64,000 nt of DNA from Rubrivivax sp. (GTDB lineage Bacteria > Pseudomonadota > Gammaproteobacteria > Burkholderiales > Burkholderiaceae_C), in contig JADJHR010000010.1 in the NCBI GenBank assembly GCA_016707445.1, forward strand, positions 189,041 through 253,040. Direction: 5' to 3'. A program made the position numbers and the translations under genes. Under the pieces are notes generated by a model, which searched no databases, had not been told where the DNA came from, and saw only the letters and a list, made by a program, of their open reading frames with translations. Numbering within the stretch: position 1 is the first letter of the stretch; each line of letters opens with the position of its first letter. Below are positions 33,810 to 44,829 of this stretch, in pieces.

Positions 33810-35175
33810 GAGCCTCGTCTTCCCGCACACCTTCGTCCCCTGGTTCCGCTCGGTCGCGCCCTACATCCACGCCTACCGCGGCAAGACCTTCGTCGTCGCG
33901 CTGGCCGGCGAGGCCATCGCCGCGGGCAAGCTCAACACCTTCGTGCAGGACCTGTCGATCCTGCACGCCATGGGTATCAAGCTCGTGCTCGTGCACGGCT
34001 TTCGGCCGCAGGTCAACGAACAACTGGCCGCCAAGGGCCATGTGTCGCGCTTCGCGCACGGCATCCGCATCACCGACGCGGTGGCGCTGGACTGCGCGCA
34101 GGAAGCCGCCGGGCAGCTGCGCTTCGAGATCGAAGCCGCCTTTTCGCAAGGGCTGCCCAACACGCCAATGGCCAACGCCACCGTGCGCGTGGTGTCGGGC
34201 AACTTCCTCACCGCGCGCCCGGTGGGCATCGTCGACGGCGTGGACTTCATGCTCAGCGGCCTGGTGCGCCGCGTCGACGGCGCCGCCATCCGCCGCGCCA
34301 TCGACATCGGCGCGCTGGTGCTGCTCAGCCCCTTCGGCTTCTCGCCCACCGGCGAGGCCTTCAACCTGACGATGGAAGACGTGGCCACGGCCACCGCGAT
34401 CGCGCTGCAGGCCGACAAGCTGGTCTTCATGACCGAAGTGCCCGGCATCCCCGAACAGCGCGACGACCCCGACGCGGAAGGCGAAGCGGGCATCGACACT
34501 GAGCTGGCAGTGGCCGACGCGAAGCACATGCTGGCCGAAATGCCGCCGCCGCAGCAGCCCAGCGACCCCGCCTTCTACCTGCAGCACTGCGTCAAGGCCT
34601 GCGAAGGCGGCGTCGAGCGCTCGCACATCCTGCCCTTTGCCACCGACGGCGCGCTGCTGCTCGAGATCTTCACGCACGACGGCATCGGCACCATGGTGGT
34701 CGACGAAAAGCTCGAAAGCCTGCGCGAGGCCACGGCCGACGATGTCGGCGGCATCCTGCAGCTGATCGAACCCTTCGAGCGCGACGGCACCCTGGTTCGC
34801 CGCGAGCGCAACGAGATCGAACGCGACCTGGCCAACTACACCGTGATCGAACACGACGGCGTGATCTTCGGCTGCGCGGCGCTCTACCCCTACCCCGAGG
34901 CGCGCACCGGAGAGATGGCGGCGCTGACCATCTCGCCCCATGTGCAGGGCCAAGGCGACGGCGAGCGCATCCTCAAGCGCGTCGAGCAGCGTGCACGGTC
35001 CGCCGGTCTGGACAGCATCTTCGTGCTGACCACGCGCACCATGCACTGGTTCATCAAGCGCGGCTTCGTGCAGGTCGACCCCGACTGGCTGCCCGAGGCG
35101 CGCAAGCGCAAGTACAACTGGGACCGGCGCTCGCAAGTGCTGGTCAAGAAGCTCAACAAGGAGATGTCCCGATGA
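33808..35175 (+). CDS. argA: N-acetylglutamate synthase, two-domain ArgA type
   Basis: A 455-aa enzyme that acetylates glutamate with acetyl-CoA, the first step of arginine synthesis and the point of arginine feedback. The N-terminal amino-acid-kinase-like domain (about residues 1-300) includes KLVLVHGFRPQVNEQL and carries the arginine site in the family. The C-terminal GNAT domain (about 310-455) has AALTISPHVQGQGDGERIL, with the acetyl-CoA loop slightly altered from the usual GxGxG. The start MSLVFPHTFVPWF matches the family. The ATG overlaps the divergent hrpA ATG by two bases. The next gene overlaps its stop (ATGA). Confidence 0.96.
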   Translation: MSLVFPHTFVPWFRSVAPYIHAYRGKTFVVALAGEAIAAGKLNTFVQDLSILHAMGIKLVLVHGFRPQVNEQLAAKGHVSRFAHGIRITDAVALDCAQEAAGQLRFEIEAAFSQGLPNTPMANATVRVVSGNFLTARPVGIVDGVDFMLSGLVRRVDGAAIRRAIDIGALVLLSPFGFSPTGEAFNLTMEDVATATAIALQADKLVFMTEVPGIPEQRDDPDAEGEAGIDTELAVADAKHMLAEMPPPQQPSDPAFYLQHCVKACEGGVERSHILPFATDGALLLEIFTHDGIGTMVVDEKLESLREATADDVGGILQLIEPFERDGTLVRRERNEIERDLANYTVIEHDGVIFGCAALYPYPEARTGEMAALTISPHVQGQGDGERILKRVEQRARSAGLDSIFVLTTRTMHWFIKRGFVQVDPDWLPEARKRKYNWDRRSQVLVKKLNKEMSR

Positions 35176-35450
35176 CGCGAATGGTTCAATGTGTCTATTT
35201 GAAGAAGGAAGCGGCCGGCATGACCTATGCGCCCTACCCGGGTGAACTGGGCAAGCGCATCTACAACAGCATCAGCGCTGAAGCCTTCGAGGCCTGGAAG
35301 CGACACCAGACCATGCTGGTCAACGAGAACCGTCTGAACCTGGCAGACGCCCGTGCCCGCCAGTACCTGGCGCGTCAGATGGAGCAGTTTCTGTTCGGCG
35401 GTGAAGCCGACAAGCCAGTGGGCTATGTCCCGCCTGCAGCTACTTCCTGA
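35172..35450 (+). CDS. yggX: Fe(2+)-trafficking/oxidative damage protection protein YggX
   Basis: A 92-aa cytoplasmic protein that in enterics protects Fe-S clusters and labile iron from oxidative damage. It reads MTRMVQCVYLKKEAAGM, with the conserved redox Cys at residue 7, then PYPGELGKRIYNSISAEAFEAW and LARQMEQFLFGG. Its ATG overlaps the argA stop by four bases, implying coupled translation with argA. Confidence 0.96.
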   Translation: MTRMVQCVYLKKEAAGMTYAPYPGELGKRIYNSISAEAFEAWKRHQTMLVNENRLNLADARARQYLARQMEQFLFGGEADKPVGYVPPAATS

Positions 35451-35501
35451 ATGGGTGGGTGGCGACATCCACGGGTGTCGATGTTCGATTGAGATCCTTA
35501 T

Positions 35502-35531
35502 ATTGCGACTCGTTCTCATTCTCAGTTAAGA
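35502..35531 (+). promoter_or_regulatory. Promoter with Fur-box-like operator before the iron-binding protein gene
   Basis: TTGCGA (about 35503-35508), a 17-base spacer and TAAGAT form a sigma-70-like promoter about 30 bases before the GTG at 35563. The spacer reads CTCGTTCTCATTCTCAG. On the complement this gives GAGAATGAGAACGAG, hexamer-like repeats resembling a betaproteobacterial Fur box. Iron repression is inferred from this match and from the downstream product. Confidence 0.55.
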
Positions 35532-35562
35532 TGTTGTCATCAATCTGAGCCTGGAGTCTCGA

Positions 35563-36606
35563 GTGCGACCGACCTTGCTGCGCCGCCTGTGCGTGCTGAT
35601 TTCGACCCTGTGTCTGGCCGCCCCCGTAGTCGCCCAGGATCAGGTGCTGAACCTCTATTCAGCGCGCCATTACCAGACCGACGAAACACTCTACGAGAAT
35701 TTCACCAAATCCACCGGCATCCGTATCAACCGGGTCGACGCCGACGATGCCGGGATACTGGCGCGGCTGAAAAGCGAAGGTGCGGCAAGCCCTGCCGACG
35801 TGATTCTGCTGGTGGATGCGGCACGACTCTGGCGGGCCGAGGTGACCGGTTTGTTCCAACATGTCCGCAGCCCGATCCTCGAACAACGCATACCCGCCAA
35901 CCTGCGTGGCAAAGACGCGGGCGAAGGCTCGGCCTGGTTCGGTTTCTCGACACGCGCCCGGGTCGTGGTGTACGACAAGTCGCGGATTCCGCGCGGCGAC
36001 GTCGATACCTATGAAAAGCTGGCGCTACCAGTAAACAAGGGGCGGTTGTGCACGCGCTCAGGATCGCACCCGTACAACCTGTCGTTGTTCAGCGCCATGC
36101 TGGAACATTTGGGGCCGGTTTCAACCGAAACCTGGCTCAAGGGCCTGGTCACGAACATGGCGCGCGCACCCAAGGGCGGTGATACCGATCAGATCAAGGC
36201 CGTGGCCAGCGGTGAATGTGGTGTGGCGCTGACCAACAGCTATTACCTGGCCCGATTGATGCGCTCGCAGGCGCCCGCCGACCGCGATGTGGTCGAACGG
36301 GTGGCCGTGGTATTTCCGAATCAGGCCGACCACGGCACGCACGTCAACGTGGCCGGTGGTGCAATGGCGCGCCACGCCCAGCACAAGGAAGCAGCGCTGC
36401 GCTTCCTCGAATACCTTTCCAGCGCCGACGCCCAGGGCTATTTTGCCAATGGCAATAACGAATGGCCGGTGGTCGCCGGCACCCGGGTGGCGAACCCTGC
36501 TCTGGACGCACTGGGTCGGTTCAAAGCTGACCCGGTCGCGGTCGGGGTGATTGGCATGAACCAGGTCAAAGTCCAGCAGATACTGGACCGCGTGGGCTAT
36601 CGATAA
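35563..36606 (+). CDS. Periplasmic Fe(3+)-binding protein, FbpA/IdiA/FutA-type
   Basis: A 347-aa class II periplasmic binding protein. A Sec signal peptide ends near APVVAQ (about residue 24). The mature protein starts DQVLNLYSARHYQTDETLYE, where the YSARHY motif carries an iron ligand. Further signature parts are FGFSTRARVVVYDKSRI, SGSHPYNLSLFSAML and the double-tyrosine ligand region LTNSYYLARLM. The start is GTG. No permease or ATPase gene adjoins it, so the FbpBC partners must lie elsewhere. A Fur-like operator precedes it. Confidence 0.9.
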   Translation: MRPTLLRRLCVLISTLCLAAPVVAQDQVLNLYSARHYQTDETLYENFTKSTGIRINRVDADDAGILARLKSEGAASPADVILLVDAARLWRAEVTGLFQHVRSPILEQRIPANLRGKDAGEGSAWFGFSTRARVVVYDKSRIPRGDVDTYEKLALPVNKGRLCTRSGSHPYNLSLFSAMLEHLGPVSTETWLKGLVTNMARAPKGGDTDQIKAVASGECGVALTNSYYLARLMRSQAPADRDVVERVAVVFPNQADHGTHVNVAGGAMARHAQHKEAALRFLEYLSSADAQGYFANGNNEWPVVAGTRVANPALDALGRFKADPVAVGVIGMNQVKVQQILDRVGYR

Positions 36607-36691
36607 AGAATCGTCTGGGTCGAGGCGGCCGGATATCTGCGGCAATATCTTGTATATTCGCGCCCAGTTTCCACCGACCTCGAGGATGAAC

Positions 36692-37003
36692 ATGGCCAGC
36701 CGACTCAACGATCTTCTGGCCAAAAGGGCCGAACTCGAACAGCAGATCGTCGATCTGCAGCGTGAAGAGCGATCGTCGGCGATCGCGCAGGTCAAGTCGC
36801 TGATGGCCCAGCATGGCCTGTCGCTGGTCGACCTGGGGTCGCGCACCGCACCGCCCGTGGCCAAGGGACGCAGCGGCAGCAAGGTACCGGCCAAATACCG
36901 CGATCCCGCGACCGGCCAGACTTGGTCGGGACGTGGATTGCATCCGAACTGGCTCAAGCACGCCCTGGCCGGTGGCGCCAGGCTCGATGACTTCCTGATC
37001 TGA
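36692..37003 (+). CDS. H-NS family nucleoid-associated protein
   Basis: A 103-aa protein starting MASRLNDLLAKRAELEQQI. An N-terminal coiled-coil oligomerisation segment covers about residues 1-45. The C-terminal DNA-binding domain carries the AT-hook-like core KYRDPATGQTWSGRGLHPNW (about residues 68-87). GAGG lies six bases before the ATG at 36692, which decides between two neighbouring ATGs (36686 and 36692). A TATATT -10 lies at 36653-36658. It is likely a silencer of AT-rich DNA, monocistronic. Confidence 0.93.
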   Translation: MASRLNDLLAKRAELEQQIVDLQREERSSAIAQVKSLMAQHGLSLVDLGSRTAPPVAKGRSGSKVPAKYRDPATGQTWSGRGLHPNWLKHALAGGARLDDFLI

Positions 37004-37076
37004 GCATCGTGGGTGCCCCGCCTCGTGAAATCCGGTGGGCAAGTTCCTGCATCGGCGATGAAGGCAACCGCATAGC

Positions 37077-40000
37077 ATGGAAGGATCATCGCCGGCCTCG
37101 CCGGACGATCCCGTGACCGGCGCCGAAATCTCCCTCTTGCCCGCCCCTCGACGGGCCGACCACCATCCGCGCGTGCGGGCCGTGGCGCGCCTGGTACTGG
37201 TGCTGCTCGCGGCCACCTCACTGATGATCGCAGGCAAGGCCGCGGCCGGGGGCGGCCTGATCGGCCTGGTGGCCGGCCTCGCACTCGTCGCGGGCCTGGC
37301 CGTGACTGGCCACGCCCGCGAAGGCCTGCCCCTGTTGACCACCACCTTGCTGGCAACCTTCTTGGCGCTGTGGGCCTCCGGTTTCGGACCCGGCGCTGCA
37401 CTCGGGCTGGCCTCGGCCGCGGGTGTTCTAAGCTGTGCACTGGCCTGGCTGCTCGGCCGAACCCGTTTCGACTGGCGGCTCGAACGTACCCGCGATCTGG
37501 CCTGGCTGCTGCTGGCGGGCAGCGCCTGGTCGCTGGCGCTGACGTCGCTGCTGCATCGGAGCGCGCTGCTGCTTGCCGACGCGCCGTCCGGCACCGCCCT
37601 CGGCGTCGAGGGGCTGTTGCCGGTGGTCCTGACCGGCCTGGCGGGGTTTGTGCTGACTGCTTTGCCGATGTGCTGCGTCGCGCCCACCGAGCGTAGGCTC
37701 GGGCCCGCACGACTGCTGTTGTTGGTGATGCTCGGTGCCGTGGTCGTGGCCGGGGCGCTGGCGCCCTGGCAAGAAGCGCTGGGCAGCCTGCGTTCGGTCT
37801 GGTGGTTCCTGCCGTTCGCGGCACTGCTCGCGCTGTCGGCGCTGGGCGGCACGGCATCGGCGTCACTGGCACTGCTGGCCTGCGCGCTGGCGGTCGGCTG
37901 GGGCGCGCAGCGGGCAGCGCCCGAGGTGCAGGCGCAGGCCCTGGCACTGGTCTTGTCGCTGCTGGCGACCTTGCTGGTCGCCCATGCCGTGCGCGCCAGG
38001 TCGGTGCGGCGCGAACAGCGCTGGGAATGGGCGCTCGACGGGTCCCGCCTGGGTGTGGCCGACTGGCGATTGTTGCCCGGAGACAGTTTTGTCTCCGGCG
38101 CCTGGCGCTCGCTGGCGGGTTTCACGGGCACACGCTGGACACCCGAGACCTGGATCGAGGCCGTGCACGCGGACGATCGGCCGGCCCTGCTCGAAGCGCT
38201 GGCGCAGGTAACGGCCGGCGACACCGGCCGCATGCGGCTGGAGCTGCGCATGCCACTGGCTGACACCTGGCGCTGGCTGGAAGCCACCTTGCTGGTCATC
38301 GAACGCGAGCCCGGCGGCAAGCCGCTGCGACTGCTCGCCACGCTGCTTGACGTCGATGACCGCCACGACGCGCTGGAACGCCAGCGCCTGTCGGTCAGCC
38401 TGTTCCAGCACCTGCACGAGGGCCTGCTGATCACCGATGCCGATCTCAAGGTGCTCGACGCCAACCCGGCCTACACGCAGATTCTGGGCGTGACGCGGGC
38501 CGAGATGCTGGGCAGCGTGCCGTCCTTGCTGCGCCCCAGCGCCGCCGACCCGCTGGCGCGCCAGCAGCGCGCTGCGATGTGGTCGGGGCTGCGCGCCACC
38601 GGTGGCTGGCGCGGTGAACTGCTCGAGCGCCGGCGCAGCGGCGAGATCTGCACACTGCAGGTCACCATCTCGTCGGTCAACGGCCCGCAGGGCGACCTGC
38701 GCTATCACGTGCTGGTGATCACCGACGTCACCGAACAGCGCGTGCAACGCGAACGCCTCGAGCGCCAGGCCAACTTCGACGAGCTGACCCGACTGCCCAA
38801 TCGCATGCGCCTGTCGCAGTTGCTGGCCGAGGCCATGCGCTCATCCGATCGCGACGGTTACCTGCTCACCGTGTGCTATCTCGATCTGGACCGATTCAAG
38901 CCGGTCAACGACCGCTTCGGCCACGCTGCCGGCGACCGCTTGCTGATCGAGCTGGCGGGCCGCTTGCGCAGTGCACTGCGCACGCGCGACACCTGGGCTG
39001 ACTCGGCCGCACGGCTGGGCGGTGACGAGTTCGTTCTGCTGCTGCGCGCCGAGACCATCGAAGAAGCGCGCATGGCGGTCGAACGCGTGCTGCGCGTGGT
39101 GGCCCAGCCCTACGTGGTCGACCCCGCCGAAGAGCCGGTGCAGGTGACGGCCAGCATGGGCGCGACGGTCTACCCGATCGACCGCAGCGACGCCGATACC
39201 TTGCTGCGCCACGCCGACCACGCCATGTACGGCGCCAAGCAGTCGGGTCGCAACGGCTACCTGTTCTTCGACCCAGAGCACCGCCGCCGCACCGAAGAGC
39301 GTGTGATGGCGATCGGCCGGGTGCAGGAAGCGCTGGACCAGGCCGAGTTCGTCTTGCACTACCAGCCCAAGGTCGACATGCGTGCCGGCCGGGTGCTGGG
39401 CCTTGAGGCGCTGCTGCGCTGGGACCATCCCCAGCATGGCTTGATTGCGCCGATGCAGTTCCTGCCGCTGATCGAGAACACCGGGCTGTCGTCGCGCGTC
39501 GGCGACTGGGTGTTCGCTCAGGCGCTGGAGCACTTGTCGCAGTGGCGCCGCGGCGGACTGGACATCTCGGTCAGCGTGAACGTCTCGGCGCGCCACTTGC
39601 AAGAGCCCGACTTCGCACAGCGCCTGTCGGAACTGCTGGCGCGTCACCCCGAGGCACTGGCGCCCAACTTCGAGCTCGAGATGCTCGAGACCGCGGCGCA
39701 TGCCGATATCGAAGCCACCTCGGCATTGATGGCGCGCTGCCGCGCGCTGGGCGTACGCTTCGCGCTCGACGATTTCGGCACCGGCTACTCCACACTCACC
39801 TATCTGAAGCGCCTGCCGGTGGATGTGCTGAAGATCGACCGCTCTTTCGTGCACCACATGCTCGACGACTCGCAGGACAGGGCCATCGTCGAAGGTGTGG
39901 TGGGCCTGGCACGAACCTTCGGCTGCGTGGTGGTGGCCGAAGGCGTGGAAAGCCCAGCCCAGGCCCGCACGCTGCTCGACATGGGCTGCGACATCGGCCA

Positions 40001-40133
40001 AGGCACCGGCATCGCGGCACCGATGCCGCCCGGGCTGGTGGCCGCCTGGGTGCGACAGTACAAAGGCATGTTCGCACTGGTGCCGGCGCTGGGCGCCGAA
40101 TCAGCGGCACCGACCGGTTCGGTTGGCCACTGA
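37077..40133 (+). CDS. Membrane-bound PAS-GGDEF-EAL cyclic-di-GMP enzyme
   Basis: A 1018-aa protein with an N-terminal membrane domain of about nine or ten helices (residues 35-310), then one or two PAS domains (about 320-560), a GGDEF domain and an EAL domain. The GGDEF signature is intact at residues 648-652 (RLGGDEFVLL). The EAL signature is intact at 777-779 (GLEALLRWDHP), with the later catalytic segments DDFGTGYSTLTYLKRLP and KIDRSFVHHM also conserved. Both synthesis and hydrolysis of c-di-GMP are therefore possible. It is monocistronic, between the H-NS gene and dnaG. The membrane domain resembles a MASE-type sensor but I cannot name the subtype. Confidence 0.93.
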   Translation: MEGSSPASPDDPVTGAEISLLPAPRRADHHPRVRAVARLVLVLLAATSLMIAGKAAAGGGLIGLVAGLALVAGLAVTGHAREGLPLLTTTLLATFLALWASGFGPGAALGLASAAGVLSCALAWLLGRTRFDWRLERTRDLAWLLLAGSAWSLALTSLLHRSALLLADAPSGTALGVEGLLPVVLTGLAGFVLTALPMCCVAPTERRLGPARLLLLVMLGAVVVAGALAPWQEALGSLRSVWWFLPFAALLALSALGGTASASLALLACALAVGWGAQRAAPEVQAQALALVLSLLATLLVAHAVRARSVRREQRWEWALDGSRLGVADWRLLPGDSFVSGAWRSLAGFTGTRWTPETWIEAVHADDRPALLEALAQVTAGDTGRMRLELRMPLADTWRWLEATLLVIEREPGGKPLRLLATLLDVDDRHDALERQRLSVSLFQHLHEGLLITDADLKVLDANPAYTQILGVTRAEMLGSVPSLLRPSAADPLARQQRAAMWSGLRATGGWRGELLERRRSGEICTLQVTISSVNGPQGDLRYHVLVITDVTEQRVQRERLERQANFDELTRLPNRMRLSQLLAEAMRSSDRDGYLLTVCYLDLDRFKPVNDRFGHAAGDRLLIELAGRLRSALRTRDTWADSAARLGGDEFVLLLRAETIEEARMAVERVLRVVAQPYVVDPAEEPVQVTASMGATVYPIDRSDADTLLRHADHAMYGAKQSGRNGYLFFDPEHRRRTEERVMAIGRVQEALDQAEFVLHYQPKVDMRAGRVLGLEALLRWDHPQHGLIAPMQFLPLIENTGLSSRVGDWVFAQALEHLSQWRRGGLDISVSVNVSARHLQEPDFAQRLSELLARHPEALAPNFELEMLETAAHADIEATSALMARCRALGVRFALDDFGTGYSTLTYLKRLPVDVLKIDRSFVHHMLDDSQDRAIVEGVVGLARTFGCVVVAEGVESPAQARTLLDMGCDIGQGTGIAAPMPPGLVAAWVRQYKGMFALVPALGAESAAPTGSVGH

Positions 40134-40185
40134 TCCCCCGGTTCGGTCCGCTGCTGATCCTCCGGTTCGGTCGTACAGCTGCCCC
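40114..40185. repeat. Three 24-bp tandem repeats at the end of the GGDEF-EAL gene
   Basis: Three imperfect 24-bp units start at 40114, 40138 and 40162, each opening with CCGGTTCGGT and followed by related CTGATCC-type sequence. The first unit codes for the last residues of the GGDEF-EAL protein. The other two lie in the gap before dnaG. Confidence 0.75.
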
Positions 40186-40239
40186 CTGGTCAGCGACCCC
40201 TGACCGCCCACGCCGCGGTTCGCCCCTAGACTTGCCCGG

Positions 40240-42093
40240 GTGATCCCCGCCGGCTTCCTGCAGGACCTGCTGTCCCGCGTCGACATCGTCGACGTGGTCG
40301 GCCGTCATGTCGAACTCAAGCGCGGCGGCGCCAATCTGATGGGCCTGTGTCCCTTCCATGGCGAGAAATCTCCGAGCTTCTCGGTCAGCCCGAGCAAGCA
40401 GTTCTATTACTGCTTCGGCTGCGGCGCCAGCGGTGATGCGATCCGTTTCCTGACCGAACACACCGGCATGAGCTTCGTCGACGCCGTAACCGACCTGGCG
40501 CAGGCCGTGGGCATGCAGGTGCCACAGGAACAGGTCAGCCCTGAAGAGCGCGAACGCCGCCAGCGTCTGGTCGAGCGGCGGCTGTCGCTGACCGACGTGC
40601 TGCAGCGCGCCGCGCGCCACTATCGCGCGCAGCTCAAGGCCTCGCCCGAGGCCGTCGACTATTTGAAGTCGCGCGGCCTGTCGGGCGAGATCGCAGCCCG
40701 CTTCGGCCTGGGCTACGCCCCGCCCGGCTGGCGCGGCCTGGCCAGCGTGTTTGCAAGCTACGACGATCCCGTGCTGGAAGAAGCAGGCCTGGTGCGCAGC
40801 AGTGCCGACGACGTCGATGCCCCTGCGGACGAGCGCAAGCGCTACGACTGGTTCCGCCACCGCGTGATGTTTCCGATCCGTGCGGTGGGCGGCGAGATCA
40901 TCGGCTTCGGCGGGCGCGTGCTCGACGACAGCAAACCCAAGTACCTGAACTCGCCCGAGACGCCCGTGTTCAGCAAGGGGCGTGAGCTCTACGGCCTGTT
41001 CGAAGCACGCCAGGCGATCCGCGAGCGCGGCCACGCGCTGGTGGTCGAGGGCTACATGGACGTGGTGGCGCTGGCCCAGAGTGGATTCGGCAACACAGTG
41101 GCAACGCTGGGCACGGCCTGCACGCCCGAGCACATCCAGAAGCTGTTCCGCTTCACCGACTCGGTGGTGTTCAGCTTCGACGGCGACGACGCCGGCCGAC
41201 GCGCCGCCGCGCGCGCACTGGAGGCGACGCTGCCGCATGCCACCGATCTGCGCCAGGCCCGCTTCCTGTTCCTGCCACCTGAACACGACCCGGACAGCTT
41301 CGTGCGTGAGCAGGGGCCGCAGGCTTTCGAGCAGGCCATCGCGCAGGCCACCCCGCTGTCACGCCAGTTGCTGCTGCAAGCGGCAGCCGACTGTGACCTG
41401 GGCACCGCCGAGGGCCGAGCGCGCATGCTGGCGCAGGCACGGCCGATGTGGAGCGCCCTGCCCGACGGCGCCCTGCGCCGCCAGCTGCTGGGTGAGCTGG
41501 CGCGCACCGCCCAGCTCGGGCCCGACGACCTCGACACGATGTGGCAGCTGTCGCGACAAACTGCTGCGTCGCGGCCCCAGGGCGGTGGTACAGCGGGCCA
41601 GCTGCCCGCACTGGCACGACGCCCAGGTCGTCTGGCCGGCCGCATCATGCCCACCGCGTCGGCCGACCTGGCACTGCGTTTGTTGCTGCGCCATGCCGAC
41701 TGGTGGGACCGGCTCGCCGCCGACGACCACCAGCGGCTGCACAGGCTCGGCGGAGATCATGCCGCGCTGGTGGTCTGGCTGGAGCAGCAGATCACCGACC
41801 ATGGCGCGCAGACCTGGGCCGCTCTCGACGAAGCGCTGTCCGGGCACGAGCTTCGGGTCGTTGCGCTGCGCATCGCCGACCCCGCATCGCTGGACGATCG
41901 GCACGACTTCGACGACCTGCTGCGGGTGCTGCACCGGCTGTGGATCGACGAGCTCAATGCGCAGGTGCAGCAGCTGATCGGCAGCGGCTGCACCGACCGC
42001 GAGCAGCTCGACCGCATCGCCGCCATCCACCACCGCCTGCGGCAGCACAAGGAGGCCCTGGCCATGCCCACGAACGAAGTGGGGCCGGTATAA
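40240..42093 (+). CDS. dnaG: DNA primase
   Basis: A 617-aa primase that lays RNA primers at the replication fork. The CHC2 zinc-binding domain reads LCPFHGEKSPSF and YYCFGCGASGD. The TOPRIM core follows with the family motif YMDVVALAQSG and the acidic DGDDAGRRAA. The C-terminal region (about 450-617) is the DnaB-binding helical part. The start is a GTG at 40240 (MIPAGFLQDLLSRVDIVDVV), the conserved family start. rpoD follows in the macromolecular-synthesis order, but rpsU is not in front. Confidence 0.97.
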   Translation: MIPAGFLQDLLSRVDIVDVVGRHVELKRGGANLMGLCPFHGEKSPSFSVSPSKQFYYCFGCGASGDAIRFLTEHTGMSFVDAVTDLAQAVGMQVPQEQVSPEERERRQRLVERRLSLTDVLQRAARHYRAQLKASPEAVDYLKSRGLSGEIAARFGLGYAPPGWRGLASVFASYDDPVLEEAGLVRSSADDVDAPADERKRYDWFRHRVMFPIRAVGGEIIGFGGRVLDDSKPKYLNSPETPVFSKGRELYGLFEARQAIRERGHALVVEGYMDVVALAQSGFGNTVATLGTACTPEHIQKLFRFTDSVVFSFDGDDAGRRAAARALEATLPHATDLRQARFLFLPPEHDPDSFVREQGPQAFEQAIAQATPLSRQLLLQAAADCDLGTAEGRARMLAQARPMWSALPDGALRRQLLGELARTAQLGPDDLDTMWQLSRQTAASRPQGGGTAGQLPALARRPGRLAGRIMPTASADLALRLLLRHADWWDRLAADDHQRLHRLGGDHAALVVWLEQQITDHGAQTWAALDEALSGHELRVVALRIADPASLDDRHDFDDLLRVLHRLWIDELNAQVQQLIGSGCTDREQLDRIAAIHHRLRQHKEALAMPTNEVGPV

Positions 42094-42094
42094 T
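42089..42094 (+). promoter_or_regulatory. Probable -10 element of rpoD
   Basis: A perfect TATAAT overlaps the dnaG stop codon. No recognisable -35 lies at the proper spacing. It would give rpoD a leader of about 258 bases (42102-42358), in which I see no gene or terminator. Confidence 0.5.
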
Positions 42095-42358
42095 CCTCCG
42101 TTCATTGCAGCGGCAAGAGTGACAGCAGCACCTCCGGGCCCCGACCACCCTCGACAAGGGTTCATCGTACGGTCAACCTCACCCGCAAGGGCTGCCCACC
42201 GACTCGGTCACGCGAACTTGCCCGCCGGAATCCCATTGTCTGCAACACGCCCGACCATGGCGTGAGCGTGTGCGCCGCGGACCGGCGTCACGCCCATGAC
42301 CCTGACGCGTCGCGCAGCCAGCGGTGCCGGTGCCGCCCCCCATCCCTGAAGGATCGCC

Positions 42359-44662
<2,304 letters not shown>

Positions 44663-44688
44663 TTGGTCAGATCGTTGCCGCTGGCGGC

Positions 44689-44709
44689 CGCGCTCGCCCA
44701 GCGAGCGCG
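44689..44709 (+). other. Strong hairpin just after rpoD
   Basis: CGCGCTCGC-CCA-GCGAGCGCG is a perfect 9-bp stem with a 3-base loop, 27 bases after the rpoD stop. It is followed by TCTCGGCTTTC, not a clean T tract, so termination is possible but unproven. Confidence 0.5.
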
Positions 44710-44829
44710 TCTCGGCTTTCGCCGCAGGCACAAGCTGAGAACCTATCTGGACAATCTCTAGCCGGCTTGGCCGGGCCCCTGAGGGTTTCCGGCAGCGTGC
44801 ATAGTTCACGACGGTACACTTGTACTGGC

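Noticed and set aside
31128..34502. An 1124-codon plus-strand frame opposite hrpA
   Set aside because: It is a GC-bias shadow of hrpA that runs on into argA in another frame, with no domain signature.
40114..40185. The 24-bp repeats considered as a minimal CRISPR array
   Set aside because: The units are contiguous without spacers, are imperfect and overlap a coding end. No cas gene is present.
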